Source of the DNA: Amoebidium appalachense
Taxonomy: Eukaryota > Ichthyosporea
Reading direction: 5' to 3'
Length of the DNA stretch: 64,000 nt
Assembly (NCBI GenBank): GCA_963693365.1
Contig: CAVNZM010000007.1
Span: 992,001 to 1,056,000, forward strand
In this document: positions 1 to 64,000 of the stretch, one piece after another
Layout: each line of letters begins with the position of its first letter
Numbering within the stretch: the stretch's first letter is position 1
Position numbers and translations under genes: made by a program
Notes under the pieces: generated by a model
Databases searched by the model: none
What the model was told of the DNA's origin: nothing
The model's input: the letters and a program-made list of their open reading frames with translations, nothing else

Positions 1-33
1 ATAAGGAGAACCCATCCTCAGGTGAAAGGGGAG

Positions 34-75
<42 letters not shown>

Positions 76-427
76 AGAGAGAGAGGGAGGGGGTTTGGTT
101 AGAATGCGTCACGAAGTACAAAGCACACACGACGGACCACACAAATAGATGTTGCCAAGCACACCCAGTGGTATGCCCTATGAGTGCAGACCATTCTCGG
201 GGATGACGCCAGCATGGACATAGAATTTCAAACACACCATATTGCAGCATCTTGAGGGTACACCTGGCCATACTTCTATGGGTTGGCAGAGGACATATCA
301 AGGTGTAAAACAACCAGAAATACATGGCTGTGGCACAATTCTATTGGTCGGCACCATAGAACTGTGGTGCTGGTTCAACCATTTATATATAATAAAGCCG
401 CCACGTATTGCATAGGGCGTCACATAC
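1..427 (-). other. Intron 11 of SEC23, incomplete
   Basis: No further SEC23 exon is recognisable between the last donor at 428 and the left edge; the expected continuation after the VTTVARN motif is absent. The stretch contains a poly-G run at about 41-73 with a short GA tract, and otherwise unique sequence. Confidence 0.6.
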
Positions 428-9288
<8,861 letters not shown>

Positions 9289-10346
9289 TTATGGTTGGTT
9301 CGATGGTTTATACACTCTTTCTCTCTCTCCTATTTTTCCACAAATGCTTCATAGGTGTCCTCGTCTCCATACTGCCTTCAACTCCTCTCTTGCCACCCCA
9401 CCCTTTGAAACCCCAAGCTACAATCTTAGACACAAGCAAACATAGAAAAACATGCACACACCAGTAGACAGATGGTCAGGAAGGTGCCCGCACGCACGGG
9501 CAAGTGACACGAAAGCGCACAGATGCTATACTTGGGTCAACTTGCCACCCACTACACAGACACCCTTCGTAGGCCCGAGTTCATCTATCCTGACCAAAAA
9601 AATTGTCCAAAAGACACTACTCCTTATCTGGCCGCATGATCTCAATTAATTTAAAACTGTAGTTCTAGTTAATTAAAGCCGACACGTTTGCTTGAATGTA
9701 TTCCACTAGAGATCTTAGCTAGCCTCTAAGGCCAGTTTGCAGGAGATCCAACTGTCCCAGGTGTGAAACAGGAGCACATGCGTCATATACGCACGCAAAA
9801 GCTTAAAGCCAGCGAAAGAATATTATGTCTCTACCTTTTTTTTGGGCTTCCAAGCCCAAGATCCTCTCCTTTTGTGAAAATCTGTGTTCTACCTAGCCGA
9901 CAAAAAGTTCTGGTGAAACAGAAAAATGCCTGAAAGTGCCAGCCACCGTGTTACTTTTTTTTTAGGCTCAGGATGCGCGCCAGCGCTAAATTCTCATAGC
10001 GCGCCATTAGGACTCCAGGGTTAGCTAACCTTAGTTACCAGCTGAATTCATTAGCTAAATAAGGGTTGCCTATTTTTGGTTAACTGCTCCATCGAAATTA
10101 AGGCGCCCTCGTCGAATTTGATCTGGTGGCTCCTGGGCCTGGCCGCTGGGGAAAAACGGGAGGAAATAAATAAAAATAAAATAACGGTTAAGAATTGCAA
10201 ACCTTATAAAAATGCACATGCAAGATGTGTCCGACTTGCTGCTTCCGAAAAAATGGTCGTCCTCAACTTAGTTGTCAAAACAGCAAGGTGCCTTTATGCC
10301 CATATTTGGCAGCTGTAGTGTCGGGAGAACTTGGGTGCAGTAACTC

Positions 10347-10351
10347 CCCCC

Positions 10352-10405
<54 letters not shown>
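10347..10405. repeat. Poly-C / poly-A homopolymer junction
   Basis: A run of about 26 C passes directly into about 33 A. Similar C(n)A(n) pairs, or T(n)G(n) on the other strand, recur across the window: 14100-14147, 18267-18331, 19167-19225, 24656-24690, 33578-33631, 37332-37393, 41980-42015 and 58413-58465. Confidence 0.9.
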
Positions 10406-10406
<1 letters not shown>

Positions 10407-10466
10407 ACGCACGCACACGCACACGCACGCGCATGCGCGCGCGCACACAAAAGCACACACACACAT

Positions 10467-10515
<49 letters not shown>

Positions 10516-10621
10516 TACACACACCGAGCTCGCACGCGCGCACACACACACACACTCACACACACACACACACACCGCACACGTACACACCCACACACAC
10601 ACCCACACACACACACCCACA

Positions 10622-10668
<47 letters not shown>

Positions 10669-10787
10669 TCACACACTCATGATCAGTCACTCACTCACTC
10701 GCTCACTCACCCACTCAATCACTCACTCACTGTGACTACCACCTCAATACACACAGATCCACATCATCAGATATCAATTTGCTGCGA

Positions 10788-11110
10788 GCTAACTTATCCT
10801 GCAAAGAGCAGAATGAATTATTCTCTTGAGCAGGATTACTGTATTTAGCAAAAAGCAGGAAGTTTCTAGCAGAAATATTCTGATACAAGTAGAATCATCC
10901 TAGATCTGCTTGAAGCCTCGGGCTTCTTGAAACAAGTTTATTCTTGTGCCGTGGGCAGAATAGTTCTGCTAAGTGCAGGATAGTCCTGCAAAGCGCGGAT
11001 TCTAAATAATCCTGCTAAAAGTAGAATAAACCTGCTCGGCCAACAAAATGATTCCGCAATGGCTGAATCAGGCTGCATATTAGTATTCTGCTTTTTGCAG
11101 CATAGCCTTG
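10788..11110. repeat. Dispersed AGAAT/ATTCT short palindromes
   Basis: Repeated short units of the form CAGAATNATTCTG, GCAGGAT and TAGAATCATCCT on both strands, more diverged than the related array at 12410-12735. No terminal repeats are visible here. Confidence 0.6.
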
Positions 11111-11916
11111 TTCTTTACAGCCTGTACCGCTGACAGTTTCATGACCTGCACGTGTGCGCTGACTTGTGCAGAGAGCAGAGGCACTGTGACCGCAAAGCCA
11201 TACGCCTTAAAGAGTCAACAATAATGTTCATACATACTGATTACTAACCTAATTCTTGCAGCAGTTATTTTGGACCCAAGTGGCTAATAAATACATGGTC
11301 TAAATTAATGCAGAAGCTCAACACATTCACTTAGTCCCCGTGATCAGTGGCTTATAGAGACGTCGACCTCGTGCGCTTCACAGATGCTACGAATTCTATC
11401 TGTGGGAACGGCTGATTCGAGGGGTGCCATTGCGAGCGGTCCTTTCGTAGATAAACCTTCAATTTGCGCATGCACCCTACAGGGGTGGTCTAGATTTAAG
11501 ATTTTCCAAATATAATTCTAGCGCTAGGAATTCTATTGAATTAAAATTCTAGCTGGCTAGCCCCCACGGTGCAAATGAAAATTAAGATTTTTTTCGGCCT
11601 CGTGGACTAGGAAGGTCTGGAAATAAGATTCTAGCACACTAGAGCCAAAATGTACGTCACGCTTAATTTCGGCCTACCCCTGTATGTTTGCAAAAGAACT
11701 CCGGACGATTACATCATCTGTAGCCTATCTTTAGACCTTAACTTGACGCCACATGTCGCCATACATAGTGTCGTTCAAGTACGTCATAGTCATATTCAAA
11801 ATCTAGTCGAGCAAAAACTTCCAAAAGGCATGGATTGGCATTTCATGCAATGTTCAACCTGCACAGTCGGCATCATGATTTTCCCGTAATGCCTTCCGCT
11901 ATTTTTTTTTTTTTTT

Positions 11917-11958
<42 letters not shown>

Positions 11959-12300
11959 GCTGCAGTTTCAGGGGGCTGAGATGTAGTAAAGTATACAAAA
12001 TTTAATAGTCACTAACATGTCCAAGGCTTCCCTCTTCCCCAAACATTTACTTCCATTCACCGTTAACAGCAAATCAACGTTTTTTTGTTTATTTACTGTT
12101 TCGTTATCGACCTTCTGTACAAGTGCGCATGGCGCTAGGCTACCGTATTCCGGACAGTGTACATAGTAATAATAGCCCCACGGACCAACTATACCGTTAT
12201 CATCGTCTAAAGTTGGGCCCGTGATTCAAAGATGGCAAAACGAGGGTGTGTCGTTTGGGTGTTTTGATCATGAACTGGATGTGGAGAGGTTGGAGCTGTT

Positions 12301-12302
12301 TC

Positions 12303-12372
<70 letters not shown>
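12301..12372. repeat. (TTTTC)n, poly-T and poly-G tract
   Basis: TTTTC repeats pass into a T run and then about 38 G, directly before the foldback element. Confidence 0.9.
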
Positions 12373-12373
<1 letters not shown>

Positions 12374-12380
12374 AGGGGGG

Positions 12381-12748
12381 GACCCAACCACATCGGCAGC
12401 GTCAACTTGCAACAAGCAGAATCATTCTGCAAAAGCAGAGTTATTCTGCAAAATGCGGAATCATCCTGCAACAAGCAGAACTTTTCTGCAAAAGCAGAAT
12501 CACTCTGCTTTTAGCAGAATCATTCTGCCTTTAGCAGAATGATTCCGTAAAAGCAGAATCATTCTGCAGAAGTATTCAGCAAAAAGCTGATCTTTTCTGC
12601 TTCCGACAGCAGAATAATCCTTGATTCTGCTTTCAGCAGATTGATCCTGCTTTTAGCAGAATAATCATTGTTGTTGCAGAATAACCTGCTTTTGCAGAAT
12701 AATTCTACTTTTGCAGAATAATTCTGCTTTTACCGATGTGGTTGGGCC
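12381..12748. mobile_element. Foldback-like element filled with GCAGAAT/ATTCTGC palindromes
   Basis: The ends are inverted repeats of 16 bp with 15 matches: GACCCAACCACATCGG at 12381 and CCGATGTGGTTGGGCC at 12733. Between them lie more than ten copies of palindromic units such as GCAGAATCATTCTGC separated by AAAA or TTTT. There is no coding capacity. Poly-G tracts flank both sides. I see no clear target-site duplication, so the mobile origin is inferred only. Confidence 0.65.
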
Positions 12749-12785
12749 CCGGGGGGCAGGGAGGGAGGGGAGGGAGGGGGGAGAG

Positions 12786-12960
12786 AGGGAGAGGGGGGGG
12801 GGGGGGGGGGGGGAGAGAGAGAGAGAGAGAGATATATATATATAGCTAGAGAGAGAGAGAGAGAAGCTATAGAAAGTGTACGCGTGGGAGGGAGGGACAG
12901 AGAGAAAGAGACAGAGGGGCGGCTGGGATTTGAAAGGGTTGGGTGGGGGGGGAGGTGTGT

Positions 12961-12991
<31 letters not shown>

Positions 12992-13121
12992 GGGGGGGGG
13001 CGGTAAGGGCCTCAAAATAGCTTTGAAAGGGGTGGTGTGTATGTGTGTGTGTGTGTGTGTATGTGTGTGTGTGTTTGGGGGGTGGGGGGTGTGGGGGGGG
13101 GGGAGGGGGGGGGGGGGGCAG
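12786..13121. repeat. Poly-G, GA, TA and TG simple-repeat cluster
   Basis: Poly-G about 12796-12813, GA and TATA runs to about 12865, TG run near 12955-12974, poly-G 12975-13000, TG run 13033-13074, then G-rich sequence. No exon seen. Confidence 0.85.
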
Positions 13122-14102
13122 GGGGAGAGGAGGGGGGAGGGAAGGGCTAGTGTCAGAGGTCCCAAGAGAGGGAATGCAAGTACTAGTCTGCAGGTGTGGA
13201 AAATATGGCCGTGCGTGTGTGCACATGTAACCGTGACGTATGATGTGTGGCCGGTAGGGGTGGGTGGGTGGGTGGGGGGGGGGGAGAGCACGATCTATAG
13301 CTAAGGCATGCTCCCATAATGCGGTAATCGACAAGTCATGGACACCTACAGACAGCATAATGGATTTTGGGACTCGGCTGAGTTTGTAGCGATGTTATCA
13401 CCCCTCAGGAGTGCTTTTTTTGCTGTTTTCTATACATTTTCTGAAAGCTTATACATGATTTTTACAAGATATAATATTAATATTCCTGCAGGCAGCGCAA
13501 CAGCCAAAAAAGGTTACTAACTTAAAATGCAAGGGGACAAAACCAACCTTCTATGGTTAGCCACCTGCCAAAAATGGCGCGTAAATAATCGGTAATTTTG
13601 ATTGGGTAACACCTGCCATCAGGCTCGTACAAACTGTGATGCCGTTTATATAAACGCCTGAAACACTGCACGTGTGCACACAATGGAACAACCAGCTTTA
13701 TCAATTGTTTATTTTCATGTGTACATGGTACCAGTCATCTTTGGTCTCAAGCTATGTTGATGTTTTTTTTTTTGTTTTTTTTTGCCAGAGTTTTTTTTTG
13801 CCAAAGTTCACATTTATCATCTCACGACAGCTTCTCACGACACTTTAGTACTCTTGCTCGGCGTTTCCAAGCAGGGCATATCATTTTCAAATAGACAGTA
13901 GGTCAGTCAAAACAAGATTCAATGATTACTCTTCAGTCAAGCTCAATCGTATTGATCAATAATACTAAACTTCAAAAGGTAGAAGTGGCAATTAGAATGC
14001 CGTGATGATGGCAGCCTAGCTGCCAACCCGCAGTACAACACTATCTTTCATGCTTCACCCACCAGAGTTACCACACATGAATGTATCCTCTAGACAACCC
14101 CC

Positions 14103-14133
<31 letters not shown>

Positions 14134-14476
14134 AAAAAAAAAAAAAAACACCATAAAAAAACAAACCAAAAAAAAGGAAACCGAAAACACCACCACATAT
14201 GGAGGTGACATGCACGTGCACGTGGGGAAAGTCATTCGCCACTCCAGCGACCCCCCTCCCCCCCATCCCTCCCTCCCCACAAAAATAAAACCAAATAAAA
14301 ATATTAAATTAAATAATTCAGTTAAGGTCAATCCGCCACTCCATGTATACCAAGGAGGAAGTTCGGAAAAAACCAAAGCTAACTGATCCCCCCAAAAAGA
14401 CACACGTACAGAAGTAATCAGTGAAAATTAACGGACAACCCGGGCAGTTCCAGCGCAATAATGGGCCCATATGATC

Positions 14477-14991
14477 TCACGAGCCCACATAGGTCTCGAC
14501 CGTTGTGTTCCACGCGCACGGGCGCACATAAAAGTAGATTACGAGGTAGTGGCATATGGACCCTGCCAGCACAAAGCAGTGCCAGATGGCATGCATGATG
14601 GGCTCAGTCGTGCCTCGGATGAAGAAGTACACCCCTGCAGAGCCACCGTGTGTGTTAGGTATTCAGGCAAGACCATGCAATACCCATTTGAAAACATGCA
14701 TCCTTCCTCCGCATATCTACTCAGCCTATCCCAACAGCAGCATATCACTCTTCAACCCCCCTCCCTCCCTCCCTCCCCCCCCCCCCCCCAAAAAAAAAAA
14801 AAGAAGAAAAAAAAAGAAAAAAAAAAACAAAAAAAAACACCCACCCACCCACCCACCCGTCCTGGCCTCGGCCACAAACAGATTCACACGCACAAAGAGA
14901 GAAAAGCTAATAAGGATAGAAAACACAACCCACCGTCATGATCAAACAGATCAAGGGTATACCATCATCTAATACAACTTACACATACACA

Positions 14992-15031
<40 letters not shown>

Positions 15032-15147
15032 TTCCCCAGCACGCGCCCTCCCCGTGGGGAGTGCTTTGCACTCTGCATTGTGTTGTCCGTCATGTACGTG
15101 TACTTGGTACTTTTCTAACCCCCCCCCCCCCCCCCCCCTCTCCCCCC

Positions 15148-15189
<42 letters not shown>

Positions 15190-15606
15190 TTCCCCTCCAC
15201 GTACACAGACCACATACACACAAACACGAGCATACCTGAAGTGTACCAAACTCCGCCGATAAACAGCATCACCAGGCCCCCCGTATCCAAACAGGCGATA
15301 ATCTGCCGCATGGGCAGAATTACCATCCACCCCATGATGATAAACAGAGCCAGTTCCGCCTTTTGATACTTTGGCCCAGCCAGGGACAGTGCCACGGCAA
15401 TTCCGGCCATCACCCAAAGGGTTATGCAGAGAACGGTGCCCTCCCACATGTGGCCTAGTGTGACCATGCAGAAGGGGGTGTAGCTGCCGGCAATAAGAAC
15501 ACTGATGCATGAGTGGTCCAGGATCTGTGTGTGTATGCGCACGTGTGTGAGTGTGTGTGTATGTGTATGTGTGTGTGTGTGTGTGTGTGTATGTGTGTGT
15601 GTGTGT

Positions 15607-15640
<34 letters not shown>

Positions 15641-15670
15641 ACGTGTACTTGTACGTGTGTCTGTGTGTGT

Positions 15671-15724
<54 letters not shown>

Positions 15725-17032
15725 ACGCGTTTGTGTATGCATGTGTGTACGCGTCTGGGGTGCGTGTACATGTTGGTGCGTGAGGGAGTGACTGAGTGAG
15801 TGAGTGATTGTGTGTGTGTGCATGTGCACGTGCACGTGTCTACGTGGGTGTATATGTGTGCGCTTGTGTGTGCATGCGTGTTGTCTCTGTGTGCGTGTTT
15901 GTGTAAGTGTCGTTGTCCGTGCCAGAGTGGGTGAGAGAGTTAAGAGCATCTTGGTCCGTATCCCTAGATAACGAGTTCGAAATCTGCGAACCGCAGAAGG
16001 CCACTTCCTGGCCTAGTGGTGAAAATAAACCCCTACCATTGATGCCCCCCTCCACCCCCCCCCCCCCCCCCCCCCCCTTTCCCCCCTTTCTGCCCAACCC
16101 CCCACCACCTTTCCCCCCATTGAACACTATATTACTCGTATCCAGTTCCTCAACGTGGGAAGAAGTGTCAAATCAAATAATTGCGGGATGTGTTGACTGT
16201 GCACGTGCCTGGTGTGTGGTGTGTGTGTGCTTGTGGGTATGTTTGCTCAAACCTAGATGTACTTGGTACACGGGGGGGGGGGGGGGGGGGGGGGGGGGGA
16301 GGGGGGAGGGGGGCAGGTGAAAGAAGGAGGGGGAGGGAGTGAGATGTGAGGACAAGAAAGAGGAAGAAAGAGAGAGTGTGCGTGTGGGGGGACAGGAAAG
16401 AGCAGAGATTCCACACGTGGTGCAAAAAAAGGGCGGAGTAAGGGCCGGGGGGGGGGGGGGGGGGGGGGAGAGGGGGAGGCATACGATAAAGACGTTTCCA
16501 GTGATGCGCATCCTATGGAAGGAGTGAGCCAGGGTGGAGCACATGTACATGGCCACCAGTGACAGGGTGAACACCACACAGCTCCAGAAGTAGGCAGGGG
16601 GGTGCACCGTGTCGTCGGCAGCCTCTCTTGTCAGCATCAGCCCAAAGATGAGGCTCAGGAGCACACCAACACCGTGCGTGATGCTGCGGCACGTCAAAAG
16701 TCAGTCACGAATGAGACATTTCTTGGCCAATAACCCCCTCTCCCCCTGCGGGTACGCGTGTGCGCAAAGGCTTTTCTTCACTCTGTCCAACACATACAGT
16801 TTTTCTCTTCAACCAAGTTGCGTCTGAACCCACCTTAGGTCACATTACCACCCTGCCATTAGCCCCCCCCCCCCCCCCCCCCACTCTCCCTCCCCCTTCC
16901 AAATAAAATATGCACATAATGACATAAATAAACAAACTAAAAGGCATACCGACCTATTGACCAGTTCCTCGGCCCAGAAGTTGCCCTCGATGTGAAGTTG
17001 GAACGTTGCCTTTTCCAAGTCTGTGGTCTGCC

Positions 17033-17057
<25 letters not shown>
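14477..17057 (-). CDS. PAQR / HlyIII-family seven-transmembrane protein, complete
   Basis: Four minus-strand exons join exactly: 17057-16954, 16683-16485, 15524-15236 and 14634-14477. They give 750 nt, 249 aa plus TGA. The ATG at 17057 is the first ATG in frame. The conserved Glu-Glu near NFWAEELVNS, then the ITHGVGVLLSL helix, LAHSFHRM, ILDHSCISVLIAGSYTPF, KYQKAELALFIIMGW, LFIGGVWYTSG and HAIWHCFVLAGSICHYLVIY are the PAQR landmarks. These include the family's SxxxH, HxxD and HxxxH metal-site positions, seen as S-T-L-A-H, L-D-H and HAIWH. About seven hydrophobic segments are visible. Known members are metal-dependent membrane hydrolases or receptors (adiponectin receptors, ceramidase-like); HlyIII is a family name and does not imply toxicity. 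Intron 2 starts GTATGCCTCC followed by C runs, and intron 3 contains C/TG-rich repeats. The substrate cannot be told from sequence. Confidence 0.93.
15525..15870. repeat. (TG)n-rich block at the PAQR exon 3 acceptor
   Basis: Imperfect TG repeats with GTAC and GCGC interruptions. On the sense (minus) strand the CA form ends directly at the acceptor, CACACACAG|ATCCTG. Confidence 0.9.
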
Positions 17058-21713
<4,656 letters not shown>

Positions 21714-24199
21714 GTGATTGGCTAAAAAACCACCAGTGACACAGGGTTGTGAATTTGGTGTTTCTAGATGGCCGTGATTTTATGATAGCTTTCTAATCAG
21801 AATATTCACTTCATTTTCACTTCGATCACTTTCCTTTCACATCAATTTTTTTTCCCGACTTTTCATCATGGCAGGTATCTGTATAAGAGCTTTCGCTTCT
21901 TTCTTTTTGTGACTTCATTTTCACTTCGATCACTTTCCTTTCACATCAATTTCCCCCCCCCGACTTTTCATCATAGCAGGTATATAAGAGCTTTCGCTTC
22001 TTTCTTTTTGTGACTTCATTTTCAATTCGATCACTTTCCTTTCATGATCACATCAATTTTCCCCGACTTTTCATCATGGCAGGTATATAAGAGCTTTCGC
22101 TTCTTTCTTTTTGTGACGGGACTGAAGTCCGGTGCAGGGGGGATGACCTCCAGGCAGGTGCTGGCGCAACCGGGGTGGTGGTTGTTTCCTGCGGGCTGAA
22201 AGGAGCTGGTGAGCTACCTCTCTCCATCATGGTTCTGTCTTCGCGTCCTTTACCTGCCGGGGCGTGCGGATGGTACTCTGATGGCCGCGAGGCTTCTCGT
22301 TTAGGGGGTTGGCGGCCTTCTGGGTTAGCGACGGCACCCTTTTTCTATGATGGGGGGCACAACTAAGTTTTCTCCAACTCTACGTTTTCTCCTTGGGGTG
22401 CACCTGCGGCTTGGTTGTCGTCTCCTCCGCGGCGTGCGCGTCCGGGGTAGTTTGTAGCCGACTGGGACGTCGAGAAGCTTCCTCAGCCGGCTACAGTTAC
22501 GGGCCCTTGTGGTGGCAGTTAGCTCTATAGCCTTGATTTGTATACCCGCTTGCTTGGTAGTGTTGGTTCCTTTTGCATCTCCCGTTACAGTTAGGCTACC
22601 TTGTTTGGCTGCTATTCTCCTTGGAGGGTTACTCCTGTCGCCGCGCCCCCTAAGGTAGTTTAAAATTTTGCAGTCTTACATGTTCTGTATTGCTCTTTTG
22701 AAACCTCGTGTGCGGCTCCAGTGATAGAGTTTTGGCCTAGGGCTCTGTCTCTAGAGTAGTTACAGATGGCTTCCTTGCAGTTTGTAGCCTAGACATCTTC
22801 GTGGCTTTGATGGAGCAATCTAGCCATGCCCCAAGCTTCTCATTTTGTACCCTGCCATCGATGCTATTTACATGTTAACGTACGCATTTACTCAAATTTC
22901 TGTGTGTTAACGTACGCGTTTCACTCAATGATTTCTGTGACTCAATTCATATTAGGTCACCTTTATGGAGGTTTTTTTTTGTTGTGGCAGCCGAGATATC
23001 AATTTATCGTTTTCACTCCTGCATTTAGTGTTTATTTGTATTTTTATACCTTTGGGTCGACGTCCGTATTCCAGTGAGCCTACTTCCCATTTGAGTGACT
23101 CGAAAATCGTCTCTCGAGATATCTGGGATATCTCTTTTTCGTGTCCTTCGAACATATGAGCACATCAATAAAGTCATTATAATAAAATAAAAAATATTCA
23201 CTTTACGTAAGTATTGGGCCAGAAAGTTGTAGAAATTGAAATGTCCCCCCCTCCCTCCCTAAACAAAAAACGAAAAGAAAAACCACAAAACAAACCCATA
23301 TCGTAAAGGAGAAGTTAGACTTGTACCAGGAAACATAAAGCATTGAAAAGCTACGAAAACTTGTGTTCCGAAGTATGTGAACCCTATTGGAAGCTTTGAT
23401 TTCCAAATTTTCCCAAACCTATTTCTCCGTTTTTGTCGTCAATTGTAACCATGTAACTTTCGCTGTCGGACAGAAAGGTGTAAAACAAATAAACAAATCT
23501 TGCAAAATATTCAAGTAGATATTTAAATTATAAGGCAGCATAAGTGTAGTAAACTAATTATATATATATATTATGTTTATTTTGGCGGCTTTTAGGCGCA
23601 TTAAATTGGTATTTATGCAAATATTGGAAACACAGCGAAGAACGATTGCATAGTATCCGCTCTACCAATCCGATGACGTGAAGTACCTACAAGGTCAATT
23701 CGACAACACTCTCTACCTTTCGCATATGTAATACTTCATAAATAAGGAACATGTAAGCTCGAACAAAGAGATTTTATACAGACTTACATAAAACGTTATT
23801 GTACTGGTGTATCACCTTATACTACATGCATTCGTCCGATGGGAAATACATACCGTCGATGTTTTTGCCCTACATATCCAATTAGGGTACAGAGCTACCT
23901 ACCATATATGGGAATTATTTTCGCGCCAAAATCTTCTTCGATCACGTAACCTGGCTCATGACACTGACACGACCCCTTGCGCTTTTGCACACACTTCCAG
24001 ACTGCTTTGTTTGTCTTCTTTACCCTCTTGAAACCATCACCTGAATTTATTTGAATTCATCACCTGAATTTATTTGAATTTATTTGAATCATCTATACAT
24101 AGGACGGATAGCACTACAATCGCTCTGCATCTTCCACAACCAACTCCCACTATGCATTCTATCGTCACCCAACTAGTTTAGTTGTTGTTGTGGTGAAAC
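21714..24199. other. Spacer between the LRR gene and DNA-PKcs
   Basis: The LRR gene runs leftward from 21713 and the DNA-PKcs gene rightward from 24200, so both promoters should lie here. Most of it is the retroelement-like insertion described separately. From 23204 to 24199 the sequence is AT-rich with a TATATATATATA run near 23560 and short GAATTTATTT repeats at 24040-24090. No third gene was found. Confidence 0.6.
21811..23192 (+). mobile_element. Non-coding retroelement-like insertion with tandem promoter-like monomers
   Basis: Three head-to-tail monomers of 104, 101 and 102 bp (21811-21914, 21915-22015, 22016-22117) each end in GTATATAAGAGCTTTCGCTT-type sequence (GTATCTGTATAAGAGC in the first), which looks like a TATA box with a downstream start region. 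About 1.07 kb of GC-richer unique sequence follows without a long frame, ending in AATAAAGTCATTATAATAAA and an A-rich tail. The 11-mer AATATTCACTT occurs at 21801-21811 and again at 23193-23203, directly at the two ends, as expected for a target-site duplication. Monomeric 5' promoters plus an A-rich end resemble LINE 5' ends or non-autonomous retroelements. No reverse transcriptase is present. Confidence 0.65.

Positions 24200-64000
<39,801 letters not shown>

Noticed and set aside
11650-11889. Small 79-codon gene in the SEC23-PAQR spacer
   Set aside because: Normal composition but no homology, no splice support and no conserved motif; listed only as content of the spacer.
12410-12735. Heat-shock elements
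   Set aside because: The GAA and TTC blocks are spaced by three bases (GAATCATTC), not the two of the nGAAnnTTCn rule, and the array is bounded by inverted repeats.
22118-23190. A protein-coding gene or structural RNA in the GC-richer insertion
   Set aside because: No frame above about 80 codons, no recognisable tRNA or rRNA motif, and it is bounded by a flanking duplication.

Overview
This window is nuclear DNA from a eukaryote, probably a microbial one. Its coding parts are short exons (about 45-300 nt) joined by phase-consistent GT-AG introns, and the introns and spacers are packed with microsatellites and long C/G homopolymers. TGA ends one fully resolved gene, so the stop code looks standard. 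I cannot name the lineage from the sequence. I rebuilt the genes by translating candidate exons, requiring matching splice phases, and comparing the order of motifs with known protein families from memory. Most of the very long open frames here (His-Thr, Cys-Val, Ser-Leu or Pro runs) are translated repeats, not genes.

Left part, minus strand. Positions 428-9276 hold the first 11 exons of a SEC23 gene (COPII coat, ER export); its 3' end runs off the left edge. Positions 9277-14476 are intergenic, with foldback-type palindromic repeats and homopolymer blocks. Positions 14477-17057 hold a complete four-exon gene for a seven-membrane-segment PAQR/HlyIII-family protein (249 aa). Positions about 17033-21713 hold a leucine-rich-repeat gene whose last exon is uncertain.

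Middle. Positions 21714-24199 are the spacer between the minus-strand genes and the next plus-strand gene. It carries a non-coding retroelement-like insertion (about 21811-23192) with three tandem TATA-containing monomers, an A-rich 3' end and an 11-bp flanking duplication.

Right part, plus strand. From 24200 to 63452 runs one giant gene for a DNA-PKcs (PRKDC) ortholog. I resolve 54 exons, about 2,170 codons, equivalent to roughly the N-terminal half of human DNA-PKcs (HEAT-repeat arms, NUC194 region and an SQ-rich stretch at the position of the human S2056 cluster). The FAT, kinase and FATC parts lie beyond the right edge.

The most unusual signals are in gene architecture. About half of the DNA-PKcs introns start with GT, a short spacer and then a long poly-C run on the sense strand, and three minus-strand introns do the same on their own sense strand. 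GT repeats tend to abut donors and CA repeats tend to abut acceptors. Several minisatellites sit on exon-intron boundaries and copy the splice site itself. Introns of the giant gene also carry a 305-bp MITE-like element with perfect 23-bp inverted repeats and two foldback elements.
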